A DNA stretch of 64,000 bases from Acinetobacter sp. MB5 (GTDB lineage Bacteria > Pseudomonadota > Gammaproteobacteria > Pseudomonadales > Moraxellaceae): NCBI RefSeq assembly GCF_003261585.1, contig NZ_POVU01000001.1, positions 248,001-312,000 of the forward strand. Reading direction: 5' to 3'. Below are positions 7,280-14,684 of the stretch, piece after piece. The position numbers were made by a program, and so were the translations under genes. Position 1 is the first letter of the stretch, and every line of letters begins with the position of its first letter. Under the pieces are notes generated by a model. That model ran no database searches, had not been told where the DNA came from, and saw only the letters and a program-made list of their open reading frames with translations.

Positions 7280-8220
7280 GCAAGTACCCCCTCAAATCCC
7301 ACCTGTGCCAGATACGGTGCAAGTTTTTTGCGTTGTTCAGGATTGCTCAGTTTTGCTGCTATGCGCGCCGTAAGCTGCTCGTAGCTTTCCCCTGCTTCGG
7401 CAAACTTGCTCGATACTTCGGGATGGTGTGCCAGTTTCTGGGCGAACAGGTTGATTTGTTTTTCAGAGAGCTTTTTCGGTTTTGCTGTCTGCGCCGTTGG
7501 GTTTTGCGATGTCGGTTGTTGCGCTCGGCTTTGGTATTTCAAACGTGCGTTCAGCAACCAGTCTGCAAAGTGGTAATGCATCAGGTCATCACACAGGTTC
7601 TTGTCGGAGTTGTAGCGTTCAAATGCGTTTTGCTCTCGTTTGAACCAGTTGGCGGTTTTGATCTGCTCGATGGTTTCTGCATCGGTGATCAAACCAAGTT
7701 CTTCTCCAAGTTTTTTCAAACACAACCACGTTTTTTTATTTTTAGATTCTACTGGTAGATTCTTTGGTAGATTCTGTGTCCCATTGTTGGGACTATTCAA
7801 AGTACCACTGTTGGGACTATTCAACATCCCATTGTTGGAATCATTCCACTGTTGGGACTGTTCCATTGATGGGACTGTTTCAGGTGCTTTTTGGCTGTTG
7901 AATGGTTCCGTTGTTGGTACTGTTTCCCGACCTGTTACGCCAAGCAATTTGTAGACTTTGACACGTTTGGTCACGCCTTTGCGTTCGCCTGTATCTCGTA
8001 TCAGGTGATCCGCCAGTAATTCTGAAATAATTTTCAAGATGGTTTTGCGGTCTAGCCCTGTATCCTGTTCCAGTCGTTGCATGCTTGGGTAACAGGTATG
8101 GTCTTCGCCTGCCCGATCTGCCAGTGATAGCAGCACCAGTTTTTTAAGCGGTTTTAGGCTGCCGCCTTTACGGTCGGGAAATTTAATCCGCCATGCCCAG
8201 TTGGTTGCATCTAGACTCAT
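7276..8220 (-). CDS. Phage replication protein (O-like) with N-terminal helix-turn-helix
   Basis: This 314 aa protein has a winged-helix DNA-binding region of the HTH_36 type at residues 15-95 (LKKLVLLSLADRAG, YPSMQRLEQDTGLDRKTI). A low-complexity Asn/Ser/Pro/Gln linker follows at about 98-150, then a C-terminal domain likely to contact the replicative helicase loader. The repeats in the linker DNA look like origin iterons, as in the lambda O gene. It overlaps the upstream gene by 4 bp (ATGA) and the 34-codon gene downstream in the same way. No dedicated helicase gene follows in the window, so it may recruit host DnaB. Confidence 0.75.
   Translation of the reverse strand: MSLDATNWAWRIKFPDRKGGSLKPLKKLVLLSLADRAGEDHTCYPSMQRLEQDTGLDRKTILKIISELLADHLIRDTGERKGVTKRVKVYKLLGVTGRETVPTTEPFNSQKAPETVPSMEQSQQWNDSNNGMLNSPNSGTLNSPNNGTQNLPKNLPVESKNKKTWLCLKKLGEELGLITDAETIEQIKTANWFKREQNAFERYNSDKNLCDDLMHYHFADWLLNARLKYQSRAQQPTSQNPTAQTAKPKKLSEKQINLFAQKLAHHPEVSSKFAEAGESYEQLTARIAAKLSNPEQRKKLAPYLAQVGFEGVLA
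7781..7921 (+). repeat. Six iteron-like repeats inside the replication gene (probable phage origin)
   Basis: Six near-identical 14-mers with consensus CCAYTGTTGGGACT begin at 7781, 7805, 7829, 7846, 7863 and 7908. Their spacings (24, 24, 17, 17, 45) put them in all three reading frames of the overlapping gene. The conservation is therefore at DNA level, as expected for binding sites of the initiator. An AT-rich run lies beside them at about 7735-7775. Confidence 0.65.
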
Positions 8221-8522
8221 TGCTCACCTGCCTTGGGCTTGATGTAACTGCCCATCATTTCGATTTTGTCTGCATTGAGCAGGCTTTTTTCGATGTCATT
8301 GACTAGCGCCCACTGAATGCGAAAACGGCGCTGGAGTTGTTCTTTAAATTTTTGGCGTGGTACGGCGGCATTGGCGACGTTATAGCGCCGTTGGCGTAAG
8401 TTGTGCTGTGCTTCTGCCAGTAGTTCGTTCAACACGCGGAGTGCGGGTTCGTACCATGTCTGGATCGCCTGACGTTGTTTTTGCGCGGTCAGGCTGTGTG
8501 GGTTTAGTTTTTCTCTATACAT
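8217..8522 (-). CDS. Hypothetical phage protein, 101 aa
   Basis: No family is recognised. The product is basic and helical throughout (KQRQAIQTWYEPALRVLNEL, RQKFKEQLQRRFRIQW), without membrane segments. It overlaps the CII-like gene upstream by 19 bp and the replication gene downstream by 4 bp, so it belongs to the same early operon. Its place between a CII-type activator and the initiator suggests a replication or regulatory accessory role, but this is only position. Confidence 0.6.
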   Translation of the reverse strand: MYREKLNPHSLTAQKQRQAIQTWYEPALRVLNELLAEAQHNLRQRRYNVANAAVPRQKFKEQLQRRFRIQWALVNDIEKSLLNADKIEMMGSYIKPKAGEQ

Positions 8523-8956
8523 GCCTGCACCTGTGTAGCGAGTGTGCCAAGTAGCACATGGAGTTCGTGGATAACTTTGCTCATGTCGAGGGCTTCGCCG
8601 TGGGTAATGCGTCCGTCTGCCATCATGTCGTGGAAGGTTTGTGCGACATTGCCCTTTTGAATGGCGATGCGTACAAAGGTGTCCATAAGGCTATGGTCAC
8701 GCTGACTTTCGGGTATGTCGGGCAGATCTATGGCGGCTTTGCCATGTTCGGCGCAAAGGGTTTGCAATATGCGGTAGTCCCCTGTCAGTGCCATAAGTTT
8801 TGAAGCCTCGAGCAATGTCAGGTGGTGGGTTTCCGTATTTGGGTTGACCTTGCTGTTCAGTACGGCGGGGCTTTTGATGCCTAGGCGTGGGGCTAAGGCA
8901 GATGCGCCGCCGTGGTGGTCGTGTACGGTTGCGTATGCGGCATCTAGGATGTTCAT
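8504..8956 (-). CDS. Phage regulatory protein, CII / CP76 family
   Basis: This 150 aa protein's N-terminal 50 residues form a DNA-binding fold of the phage CII type (MNILDAAYATVHDHHGGASALAPRLGI continuing into AVLNSKVNPNTETHHLTL, given here in parts: LDAAYATVHDHHGGA and NSKVNPNTETHHLTL). The rest is helical and probably mediates oligomerisation. Proteins of this family are early regulators in the lysis-lysogeny decision. An AAGGA site lies 7 bases before the ATG. The gene is the second of the leftward early operon, after the Cro-like gene. Confidence 0.8.
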   Translation of the reverse strand: MNILDAAYATVHDHHGGASALAPRLGIKSPAVLNSKVNPNTETHHLTLLEASKLMALTGDYRILQTLCAEHGKAAIDLPDIPESQRDHSLMDTFVRIAIQKGNVAQTFHDMMADGRITHGEALDMSKVIHELHVLLGTLATQVQACIEKN

Positions 8957-8995
8957 GGTGGTGTCCTTTGAACGTGTTTGTAAGATTGATGCCTA

Positions 8996-9181
8996 CTAAG
9001 CTGATGATGTGACCCTAGCTAATGGCACCTGACCTTTAGACAAATCACGAATCTGATACTCACGCGCTAAAGGAATACTCTCCTCAGACCACTGACTAAT
9101 TGCTTGTGTACTAATTCCCAATTTCTCGGCTAATTCGGTGACATTGCATTCCAAAAGATTCAATGCTTCTGATTTAGTCAT
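8996..9181 (-). CDS. Cro-like repressor
   Basis: This 61 aa protein has a helix-turn-helix of Cro type (NVTELAEKLGISTQAISQW, residues 13-31), where the second helix follows GIS. It is the first gene of the leftward arm, divergent from the CI gene across a 100-bp operator region, which is the standard Cro position. It would shut down the repressor promoter and moderate early transcription. The protein is short but of normal Cro length. Confidence 0.82.
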   Translation of the reverse strand: MTKSEALNLLECNVTELAEKLGISTQAISQWSEESIPLAREYQIRDLSKGQVPLARVTSSA

Positions 9182-9194
9182 GAATTTTACTCTT

Positions 9195-9262
9195 AAAGGT
9201 AACTTTTCTTACCTTTATTAAAACACATAAAACTTACCTTATCAAATGGTAAGCTTTCTTAC
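9195..9262. promoter_or_regulatory. CI/Cro operator region
   Basis: Between the divergent repressor genes lie GTAAC-N4-CTTAC at 9199-9212 (inside the wider inverted repeat AAAGGTAA / TTACCTTT, 9195-9216), a CTTACC half-site at 9233-9238, and GTAAG-N4-CTTAC at 9249-9262. The 14-bp GTAAG-N4-CTTAC form recurs far away at 12934-12947. These are the likely operators for CI and Cro and overlap the two early promoters. Confidence 0.7.
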
Positions 9263-9282
9263 GAACTAATAGAGCTAAATCT

Positions 9283-9930
9283 ATGGAAACATTAGGTATT
9301 CGTCTTAAAACCCACCGAAAAGCAAAAAAGCTTACTCAACAACAAGTTGCTGATGCTATTGGGGTTTCTAAAACATCAGTTATCTATTGGGAAAAAGATG
9401 AAAACTTACCCAAATATGACAGCTTGACTGCTTTAGGAAAGGTTTTAGGAGTTACAGCCGAATATTTATTGCATGGCAAAGGTGAAGCAAATTTAGATGT
9501 AAATGTAACTGATCAATTCCCGATTGCTGGGCGTTTAGTGCCAGTGATCTCATGGGTACAAGCAGGTACATGGACAACCATGGACAGCGCTCCAACAGGA
9601 ACACAGTTTGATGAATGGTTACCACCAAATCCCAAATGCGGAAAGCATGGCTATGGCTTGGTGGTGGTTGGTGAGTCGATGCTTCCTGACTTCCGACCAA
9701 ACGACAAAATTTATGTAAACCCTGACTTTCAGCTCAGTGATTTAAAAACTGGCGACCTTGTTATTGTTGTTTGTGACAATGAAGTGGAAGCTACGTTTAA
9801 AAAGCTGATTGTTGAAAGTAATGGGATGGTTTTAAAACCCTTAAACCCTGACTGGCACGAAAAAATGATGGACTTAAAAGAAGGCTGTCGTTTGGTTGGA
9901 AAAGTCGTGGGTTTATATAGGGATGTATAA
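9283..9930 (+). CDS. Prophage CI repressor, XRE helix-turn-helix plus S24 (LexA-like) peptidase
   Basis: This 215 aa protein has an XRE DNA-binding domain at residues 1-62 (QQQVADAIGVSKTSVIYWE) and a C-terminal S24 self-cleavage domain. The likely cleavage bond is Ala94-Gly95, the nucleophile is Ser132 in VGESMLPDF, and the general base is Lys173 or Lys174 in VEATFKK. RecA-stimulated autocleavage after DNA damage would therefore induce the prophage. It maintains lysogeny by binding the operators just upstream. The next gene starts 36 bp after its stop, with no terminator between, so the following three-gene cassette is probably expressed in the lysogen. Confidence 0.92.
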   Translation: METLGIRLKTHRKAKKLTQQQVADAIGVSKTSVIYWEKDENLPKYDSLTALGKVLGVTAEYLLHGKGEANLDVNVTDQFPIAGRLVPVISWVQAGTWTTMDSAPTGTQFDEWLPPNPKCGKHGYGLVVVGESMLPDFRPNDKIYVNPDFQLSDLKTGDLVIVVCDNEVEATFKKLIVESNGMVLKPLNPDWHEKMMDLKEGCRLVGKVVGLYRDV

Positions 9931-9966
9931 ATAAAAAAACCCTGCAACTTCTTTAAGGGGAGAACA

Positions 9967-11052
9967 ATGGTTGAAACTGCATCAACAGCAAAAATTGCTG
10001 AAAACAAATCTAAAGAAATGCTAAGTTTTTTCAAATGGAAAACCTATCCTGAACTTTTAGAAAATCGTGATTATCTTTGTCAGGATATAGAAAGACATTT
10101 TCTTGAAACAGACTATGATAAACACCCCCTAGATATGGTTTTTTCTTATATTCATCCATATACAGGTAAAACTATATTCTTTTACAGTGACTTAAAAAGT
10201 TATACCGCAGCAAGTATTAGCCCATCAAGGTTACGAGAAACATTAAACTCTCTAGGAAAATCAATAGCATGTGCTAGAGATAATGAGCAATGGAGAATAG
10301 ATTTTTCTGATCCTGAATATTTAGGTGAAGTTCGAGGTTTACTTTTTTTACTAAATCATGATGGTGACTATTCATCTGATGTATTATCAAAATTGAATGT
10401 AGTTGCTAAATTTGAGAAAGAAATACATAGAAATACTAGTTCAGTTATTAGCGTTGAAAATCTTCATATTGATGCGGGTCAATTCGTACATATGATGGAT
10501 CCAACAGTTATTGTTTATATGCAAACAATTCGTGAAGATATAAAGAGACTTAGAGGATCATCAAAGTTCCCAATGGGAAGTAAAAATTATTATTTCTTTT
10601 ATCCGAATTTAGAAATTCATAGAACCCAAGGTGAAGAAGTTAATTTTCCAGCAACAATTGAAACTCTATGCGGTCCATATCTGATTATTGGAAATTATTT
10701 AACTGAGCAACAAGATCCTGAAGATTCAGATAAAACTATAAAATTTCCGCCAAGTTTTATTGTTTACTATCGACTAAGTGGTGAAACTCAAGATGAGTTC
10801 TTATTTTTGATTGATCAACTAGCAAGATTTCAAATGTTCAACAATAAGAAATTAATTAATGTACGGCAAATACATTTGAATCCTCATCAGAATGCAGAAG
10901 TAAATTTTAACAATGCTCTTCAAGAATATAATCGGATCTGGAGCGTGAATGGTTTAGATCCAATAGGTCAAAATCAATTAACATTTAATCAAATTCCTAA
11001 CTTAGAAAAAAAATTTTTATCAGCTCCTCTTAATGGCGCGAGACATTTATAA
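9967..11052 (+). CDS. Unknown protein with PD-(D/E)XK-like pattern, first gene of a three-gene prophage cassette
   Basis: This 361 aa protein is of no family I can name. Residues 40-85 show a pattern resembling the PD-(D/E)XK nuclease core: Glu42 in a helix, then Pro54-Leu-Asp56 followed by a beta-rich segment and Asp75-Leu-Lys77. The next segment (SISPSRLRETLNSLGKSI) and EVRGLLFLLNHD near residue 120 look conserved-type, and a second domain follows (YYFFYPNLEIHR near residue 208). A strong AAGGGGAG site precedes the ATG. Its stop overlaps the next start as TAATG. Composition is markedly more AT-rich than the phage structural and integrase genes. The nuclease reading is an inference from motif spacing. 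Confidence 0.7.
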   Translation: MVETASTAKIAENKSKEMLSFFKWKTYPELLENRDYLCQDIERHFLETDYDKHPLDMVFSYIHPYTGKTIFFYSDLKSYTAASISPSRLRETLNSLGKSIACARDNEQWRIDFSDPEYLGEVRGLLFLLNHDGDYSSDVLSKLNVVAKFEKEIHRNTSSVISVENLHIDAGQFVHMMDPTVIVYMQTIREDIKRLRGSSKFPMGSKNYYFFYPNLEIHRTQGEEVNFPATIETLCGPYLIIGNYLTEQQDPEDSDKTIKFPPSFIVYYRLSGETQDEFLFLIDQLARFQMFNNKKLINVRQIHLNPHQNAEVNFNNALQEYNRIWSVNGLDPIGQNQLTFNQIPNLEKKFLSAPLNGARHL

Positions 11053-12146
11053 TGAACTATTCAAGATATTCCTATATTAATCCTAATGCTATTGATCTTT
11101 TTGGAACTCTAAATAGAAACCGAGCATTGACTCAATCAGAAGTTTCCTACCTATTTGCAAAAAGAGGTATTATTTTTGGAAAAGATACTCCTCGGGATCT
11201 TTTAGCAAGAGAATTTTCTTCTTATTTTCATAGCAGTTATGACTATCTTTTAATAGAAGCTGCTTTAGCAATAGATCGTAAAAAAACTTCAGCTAGTGGC
11301 TTTTCGTTAGATGGAGTAAAAAGTTTAACTAACCGACAAATAGTTACTAAATTAGATCAACTAGAAGATAGTTTAAAAAGAAGTATTCAAAAAGACCAAG
11401 ATGAAGTGAACATTGATACTGTTACATATAAAAGGAATGGAATTAGTTCAAGACAAATTGATTTAAAATATTCAGTTTATGATTTTACAAAAAATGCATT
11501 TAATCGACGAGATCGACGTGAAGCTAGTATTTTTATAAAACCACTAGATCACTCAGAATCAATATATATTGAATTTCCAAATATTAAAGAAATTAACTAT
11601 ATCGTTGAAACTCAAATCTTACCCTCTTTAATGAATAACTTTCCAGGTAGTCAAAAAACAAAAGTTGAATTAAAAGGTATAACAAATTTAGAACATAGGA
11701 AGTTTTTCTTTAATAAATTAATTAGAGGAATTGAAGATTTTGAATATGATACTGTAATTGATATTTTCGTAACAAAGAGTGAAGATCCTGAAGACAATGA
11801 AAAAAAATCCCCTATAACTTCTGTTGCTTCTATTCGTAAAGCCTCATTTAGTGGACAAGGCTTGATGGATGTTCCTGAACTAGATAATCTTTTGACTAAA
11901 GGGTTTCATATATACCGCGTCATTTGGCAAAGTGAGTCTTCAGAAGGTGAAACCTTTGTTTTTGAGGCAAAATTCTCTAATCCTGATGAGTGTCTTGGAT
12001 TTGCCTATCTTCTTAAAGGACGGAAATCTGATGATAAAATTGAACAATGCTCTTTAACAGAAACACTTAGATTAAATAGAGAGATATATTTTTCTGCTGT
12101 TCGTAGTCTTAAAGCTACTAAAGAATTAGGAGAAAGTCATGAATAG
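11052..12146 (+). CDS. Unknown protein, second gene of the three-gene prophage cassette
   Basis: This 364 aa protein is not recognised. It is soluble and highly charged. The N-terminus (residues 1-75) reads as a small helical domain (LTQSEVSYLFAKRGIIFG, DLLAREFSSYFHSSYDYL). A linker and a larger alpha/beta part follow, with an acidic SEDPEDNEKK loop near residue 253. The start overlaps the preceding stop by one base and its end overlaps the third gene by 8 bp, so all three proteins are probably made together and may form a complex. No Walker motif, membrane span or signal peptide is visible. Confidence 0.65.
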   Translation: MNYSRYSYINPNAIDLFGTLNRNRALTQSEVSYLFAKRGIIFGKDTPRDLLAREFSSYFHSSYDYLLIEAALAIDRKKTSASGFSLDGVKSLTNRQIVTKLDQLEDSLKRSIQKDQDEVNIDTVTYKRNGISSRQIDLKYSVYDFTKNAFNRRDRREASIFIKPLDHSESIYIEFPNIKEINYIVETQILPSLMNNFPGSQKTKVELKGITNLEHRKFFFNKLIRGIEDFEYDTVIDIFVTKSEDPEDNEKKSPITSVASIRKASFSGQGLMDVPELDNLLTKGFHIYRVIWQSESSEGETFVFEAKFSNPDECLGFAYLLKGRKSDDKIEQCSLTETLRLNREIYFSAVRSLKATKELGESHE

Positions 12147-12834
12147 AATTTACCTTTACAAAATAAAAACTGGAAAAACAATTGCATCTCTATATGACTC
12201 ATTTGTTAAATATAGTTTAGAAAATTCGAAATTTACTTTCGCAATTGAGACTTTTAACACTGATATTTTGGAGGTTAGATCCTTTGAAAAAATAAAAAAT
12301 AGAGTTAATTTCACTTCTCCAGATGGCAAAAAAAATGTAATCGAATATGAAACATACCAAACCATTCTCTTTTCTATCTTTACACATGAAAATGCATCTT
12401 ATCTAGCATTACATAATCCACCAAGATCCGTAAGAAGTTTTTTTAATGTGTTATCAGTTATTGGCGGCATAAACTACACAATTGAAGAAGTAGCATTAAG
12501 ATTATCAAAAATCTCTGAATATTTTAATCAAAATTATCATTGCCTGATAAATTTTGTTGAATTTGATAAAGTAAGTTTAAACTCAAAAGCTTATGCTAAT
12601 ATAGAAGTATACTCTGCTGAAAATGCTTTAGATGATTTCCAAGTCCTTATACAAAAAAATGATTTAGACTTAAATAAAATATCTATAGTAATAAAAAGTA
12701 TTATCTCTGAAACTTCTATAACTTTAAATAAAAAAGGTCTCATTCAAGTAAAATCTTATAACTTGGAATTTTCATTAAGCGGTAATGAAATTTTTAAATA
12801 CATCAAAGAAATACTTTCTATAAATACCAATTAA
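12139..12834 (+). CDS. Unknown protein, third gene of the three-gene prophage cassette
   Basis: This 231 aa Lys/Asn/Ile-rich soluble protein is of no recognised family. Predicted structure is mixed: beta-rich at the start (NRIYLYKIKTGKTIASLYDS), a central helix (IEEVALRLSKISEYFNQNY) and beta strands in the C-terminal half. Its ATG lies within the last codons of the second gene, behind AGGAGAAAG. It is the most AT-rich of the three. After its stop there is about 100 bp before the next promoter-operator, with no clear terminator. Confidence 0.62.
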   Translation: MNRIYLYKIKTGKTIASLYDSFVKYSLENSKFTFAIETFNTDILEVRSFEKIKNRVNFTSPDGKKNVIEYETYQTILFSIFTHENASYLALHNPPRSVRSFFNVLSVIGGINYTIEEVALRLSKISEYFNQNYHCLINFVEFDKVSLNSKAYANIEVYSAENALDDFQVLIQKNDLDLNKISIVIKSIISETSITLNKKGLIQVKSYNLEFSLSGNEIFKYIKEILSINTN

Positions 12835-12921
12835 TAATAGAAATTTAGCTAAAGCACCTATAATCCTAATTGTGAATATTTAATCCATGTATGAAATTCA
12901 AAAAGTAAGTTTAATTAACTA

Positions 12922-12947
12922 TTGACAATAAAAGTAAGTTAACTTAC
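12922..12947 (+). promoter_or_regulatory. Promoter with CI-type operator before the xis-int genes
   Basis: A TTGACA (12922-12927) is followed by the perfect 14-bp palindrome GTAAGTTAACTTAC (12934-12947), which overlaps the spacer and -10 area. The palindrome has the same GTAAG-N4-CTTAC layout as the operators beside the repressor gene, 3.7 kb away. CI or Cro probably controls transcription of 13021-14561. Confidence 0.6.
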
Positions 12948-12968
12948 CTTTATCTCACTACCAATAAA

Positions 12969-13002
12969 AAAGCCCCTTCACTTTGGACGGAGACGGGGCT
13001 TT
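12969..13002 (+). other. Hairpin in the leader of the xis-int transcript
   Basis: AAAGCCCC (12969-12976) and GGGGCTTT (12995-13002) form an 8-bp stem with an 18-base loop, between the promoter and the first gene at 13021. No long T-run follows on the plus strand, so it is a weak rightward terminator at best; on the minus strand a T-run is present. Confidence 0.45.
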
Positions 13003-13020
13003 GCATATAGCGAGATAAGT

Positions 13021-13221
13021 ATGAAACAAAAACACATTCCGAGTCAAATGCCCGCAACCTCCGCACGACTCTACCAACACCCCACCCCACAAGAACAACG
13101 CCCAAACCGCCTAAAAGTGGTACTGGCCAACACCAAAGACTTTGCCCTGTTTGCCAGTATCGGTACGCTGTGCTATGCAGTCATTACAGGAGTGGTGTAT
13201 ATGCTTGGAGGTGCGGTATGA
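13021..13221 (+). CDS. Small membrane protein upstream of excisionase
   Basis: This 66 aa protein has a basic, Pro/Gln-rich N-terminal half and one probable transmembrane segment at about residues 43-64 (FALFASIGTLCYAVITGVVY). The stop overlaps the start of the excisionase-like gene (ATGA), so it is part of the integration operon. Function unknown; no homologous family is recognised. Confidence 0.6.
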   Translation: MKQKHIPSQMPATSARLYQHPTPQEQRPNRLKVVLANTKDFALFASIGTLCYAVITGVVYMLGGAV

Positions 13222-13424
13222 CCTGTCTTATCAAAGTGTCCGAATTTATAAAACGTGTCTACGGCGAACACGGTTCAACACCACCGACACCGCAGACCAT
13301 CACCCGTTCATGCCGCCGTGGTGAACTTCCTGCATCACAAAAAGGTAAACTCTGGTACATCGACTGGGACATCTACCAAAAACAAACAGGTGACAACCTC
13401 GTCGACAAAGTCCTTAGAGGCTAA
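13218..13424 (+). CDS. Excisionase-like DNA-binding protein
   Basis: This 68 aa protein shows a compact winged-helix pattern: KVSEFIKRVYGEHGSTP, then PQTITRSCRRGELPAS followed by GKLWYIDWDIY. It matches the MerR/Xis-like helix plus wing arrangement of phage excisionases. It lies directly before the integrase gene (3 bp between stop and start), the usual place for an Xis that sets the direction of recombination. Longer readings from 13170 are possible, but the ATG at 13218 overlaps the previous stop and fits coupling. Confidence 0.7.
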   Translation: MTCLIKVSEFIKRVYGEHGSTPPTPQTITRSCRRGELPASQKGKLWYIDWDIYQKQTGDNLVDKVLRG

Positions 13425-13427
13425 AAC

Positions 13428-14561
13428 ATGGCTCGACCACGCAAACGAGGCAACAAGGACATGCCTGCCAACCTGTATCGGGGAGATGGCAACACATGGC
13501 GCTATCGCCACCCCGTAACAGGCAAATTCCACGCTATGGGCATCGACAAAGCCAAAGCCGTGGCTGCTGCAAGAAAACTCAATGACCTACTCACACCCGA
13601 AGTTGACCTTGTGTCCAAAGTTTCGGGCAACGTCAAATTCGTTGAGTTTTCCGAGCAGTGGTTTCAAAACAAACGGCGCAAAGACGGCAAACCGATTTCC
13701 AAAAACACCAAAGACCTCTATCGCTTCTACCTCACACTCTGTCAGGAGAAGTGGAAAGACCTCAGCCTAGACGCAATTACCCTGCTCATGGTCAACCAGC
13801 ACTTGGACAGTCTCAGCGTTGTGCCAAGTAACCAGACCCGTTCTATTTTGACCGAGATCTTTGACCTTGCCATGAGTAAAGGACTTTGCCCTGACAACCC
13901 CGCCCGACTCACGCAACGCAAATACCCCAACAAGATCAGAAAACGTCACACGCTTGAGGGATTGCAAAAAATTCGTGATGCGGCTGAACCGTGGCTGAAA
14001 AATGCAATTGACCTTGCGCTACTCACCACTCAACGGCGCATCGACATTATCAACATGAAATGGTCAGACATACACGATGGCTACTTGCACGTTGCACAGC
14101 AGAAAACCACGGACGATCCAGAGGACGCTTTTGAAATTTCGGAAGGTGCAGGTTATGTCCGCATCAAGATAGATGCCGAACTACAAAAAGTTTTAGATCG
14201 CTGTAAAGACGACATCGACAGTCCGTTTATTGTCCACCGTACCCCACAGCGTAAAAAGCGTGATGGTATCGACGGCGAAAAACTGCACTGGACGCAAATC
14301 GACAAACAGTACATTACCCGTAACTTTAGCAAACTGGCACTGAGTACAAATGCCTATCCCGAATATACAGGCAAGCAGATTCCAAGCTTCCACGAAATTC
14401 GGGCACTGGCGATTTTTCTACACAAAAAAGCAGGACGAAGTGCTCAGGCACTTGCGGGACACAGCTCAAGCAAAATGACAGAACATTATGCCGCTGGACA
14501 TGAAATTATCTGGAACGATGTCGACATTGGAATTGCACTGCCATTTGCCGAAATGACATAA
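13428..14561 (+). CDS. Prophage tyrosine integrase
   Basis: This 377 aa protein has an N-terminal arm-binding part (RKRGNKDMPANLYRGDGNTW), a SAM-like core-binding domain at about residues 65-165, and a catalytic domain with Arg in LLTTQRRIDI, HEIR near residue 318 and GHSSSKMTEHYAAG with the nucleophilic Tyr near residue 352. The gene points toward pepN and ends about 120 bp before it, so the attachment site should lie between the two. GC content is higher than in the three-gene cassette upstream. Confidence 0.92.
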   Translation: MARPRKRGNKDMPANLYRGDGNTWRYRHPVTGKFHAMGIDKAKAVAAARKLNDLLTPEVDLVSKVSGNVKFVEFSEQWFQNKRRKDGKPISKNTKDLYRFYLTLCQEKWKDLSLDAITLLMVNQHLDSLSVVPSNQTRSILTEIFDLAMSKGLCPDNPARLTQRKYPNKIRKRHTLEGLQKIRDAAEPWLKNAIDLALLTTQRRIDIINMKWSDIHDGYLHVAQQKTTDDPEDAFEISEGAGYVRIKIDAELQKVLDRCKDDIDSPFIVHRTPQRKKRDGIDGEKLHWTQIDKQYITRNFSKLALSTNAYPEYTGKQIPSFHEIRALAIFLHKKAGRSAQALAGHSSSKMTEHYAAGHEIIWNDVDIGIALPFAEMT

Positions 14562-14684
14562 AAAACGGCTGCAAAACCCTATCGTAAGTCATTGTTTTCT
14601 ATAACTTCAAAAAGTGCTATTTTTCCATCGAAATTTAGAAAAATAGCACCCCTTTCTATTTAAAAATCAATAACTTGTTAAATA
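14562..14684. other. Probable prophage end (att region) between integrase and pepN
   Basis: The change from phage to chromosomal genes falls here. No tRNA gene is present, so integration used an intergenic or 3'-gene-end site. The core sequence cannot be fixed because the other prophage end is outside the window. Confidence 0.45.
14614..14649. terminator. Bidirectional terminator between integrase and pepN
   Basis: A perfect 12-bp inverted repeat (GTGCTATTTTTC at 14614-14625, GAAAAATAGCAC at 14638-14649) with a 12-base loop lies between the converging integrase and pepN genes. It could serve both as terminator and as part of the attachment region. Confidence 0.55.

Noticed and set aside
13170..13424. 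Longer reading of the excisionase-like gene starting at 13170.
   Set aside because: The extra residues lie over the membrane protein gene in another frame; the ATG at 13218 with stop-start overlap is better supported.
14562..14684. Search for a tRNA or tmRNA gene as prophage attachment site.
   Set aside because: No cloverleaf or CCA end is present on either strand.
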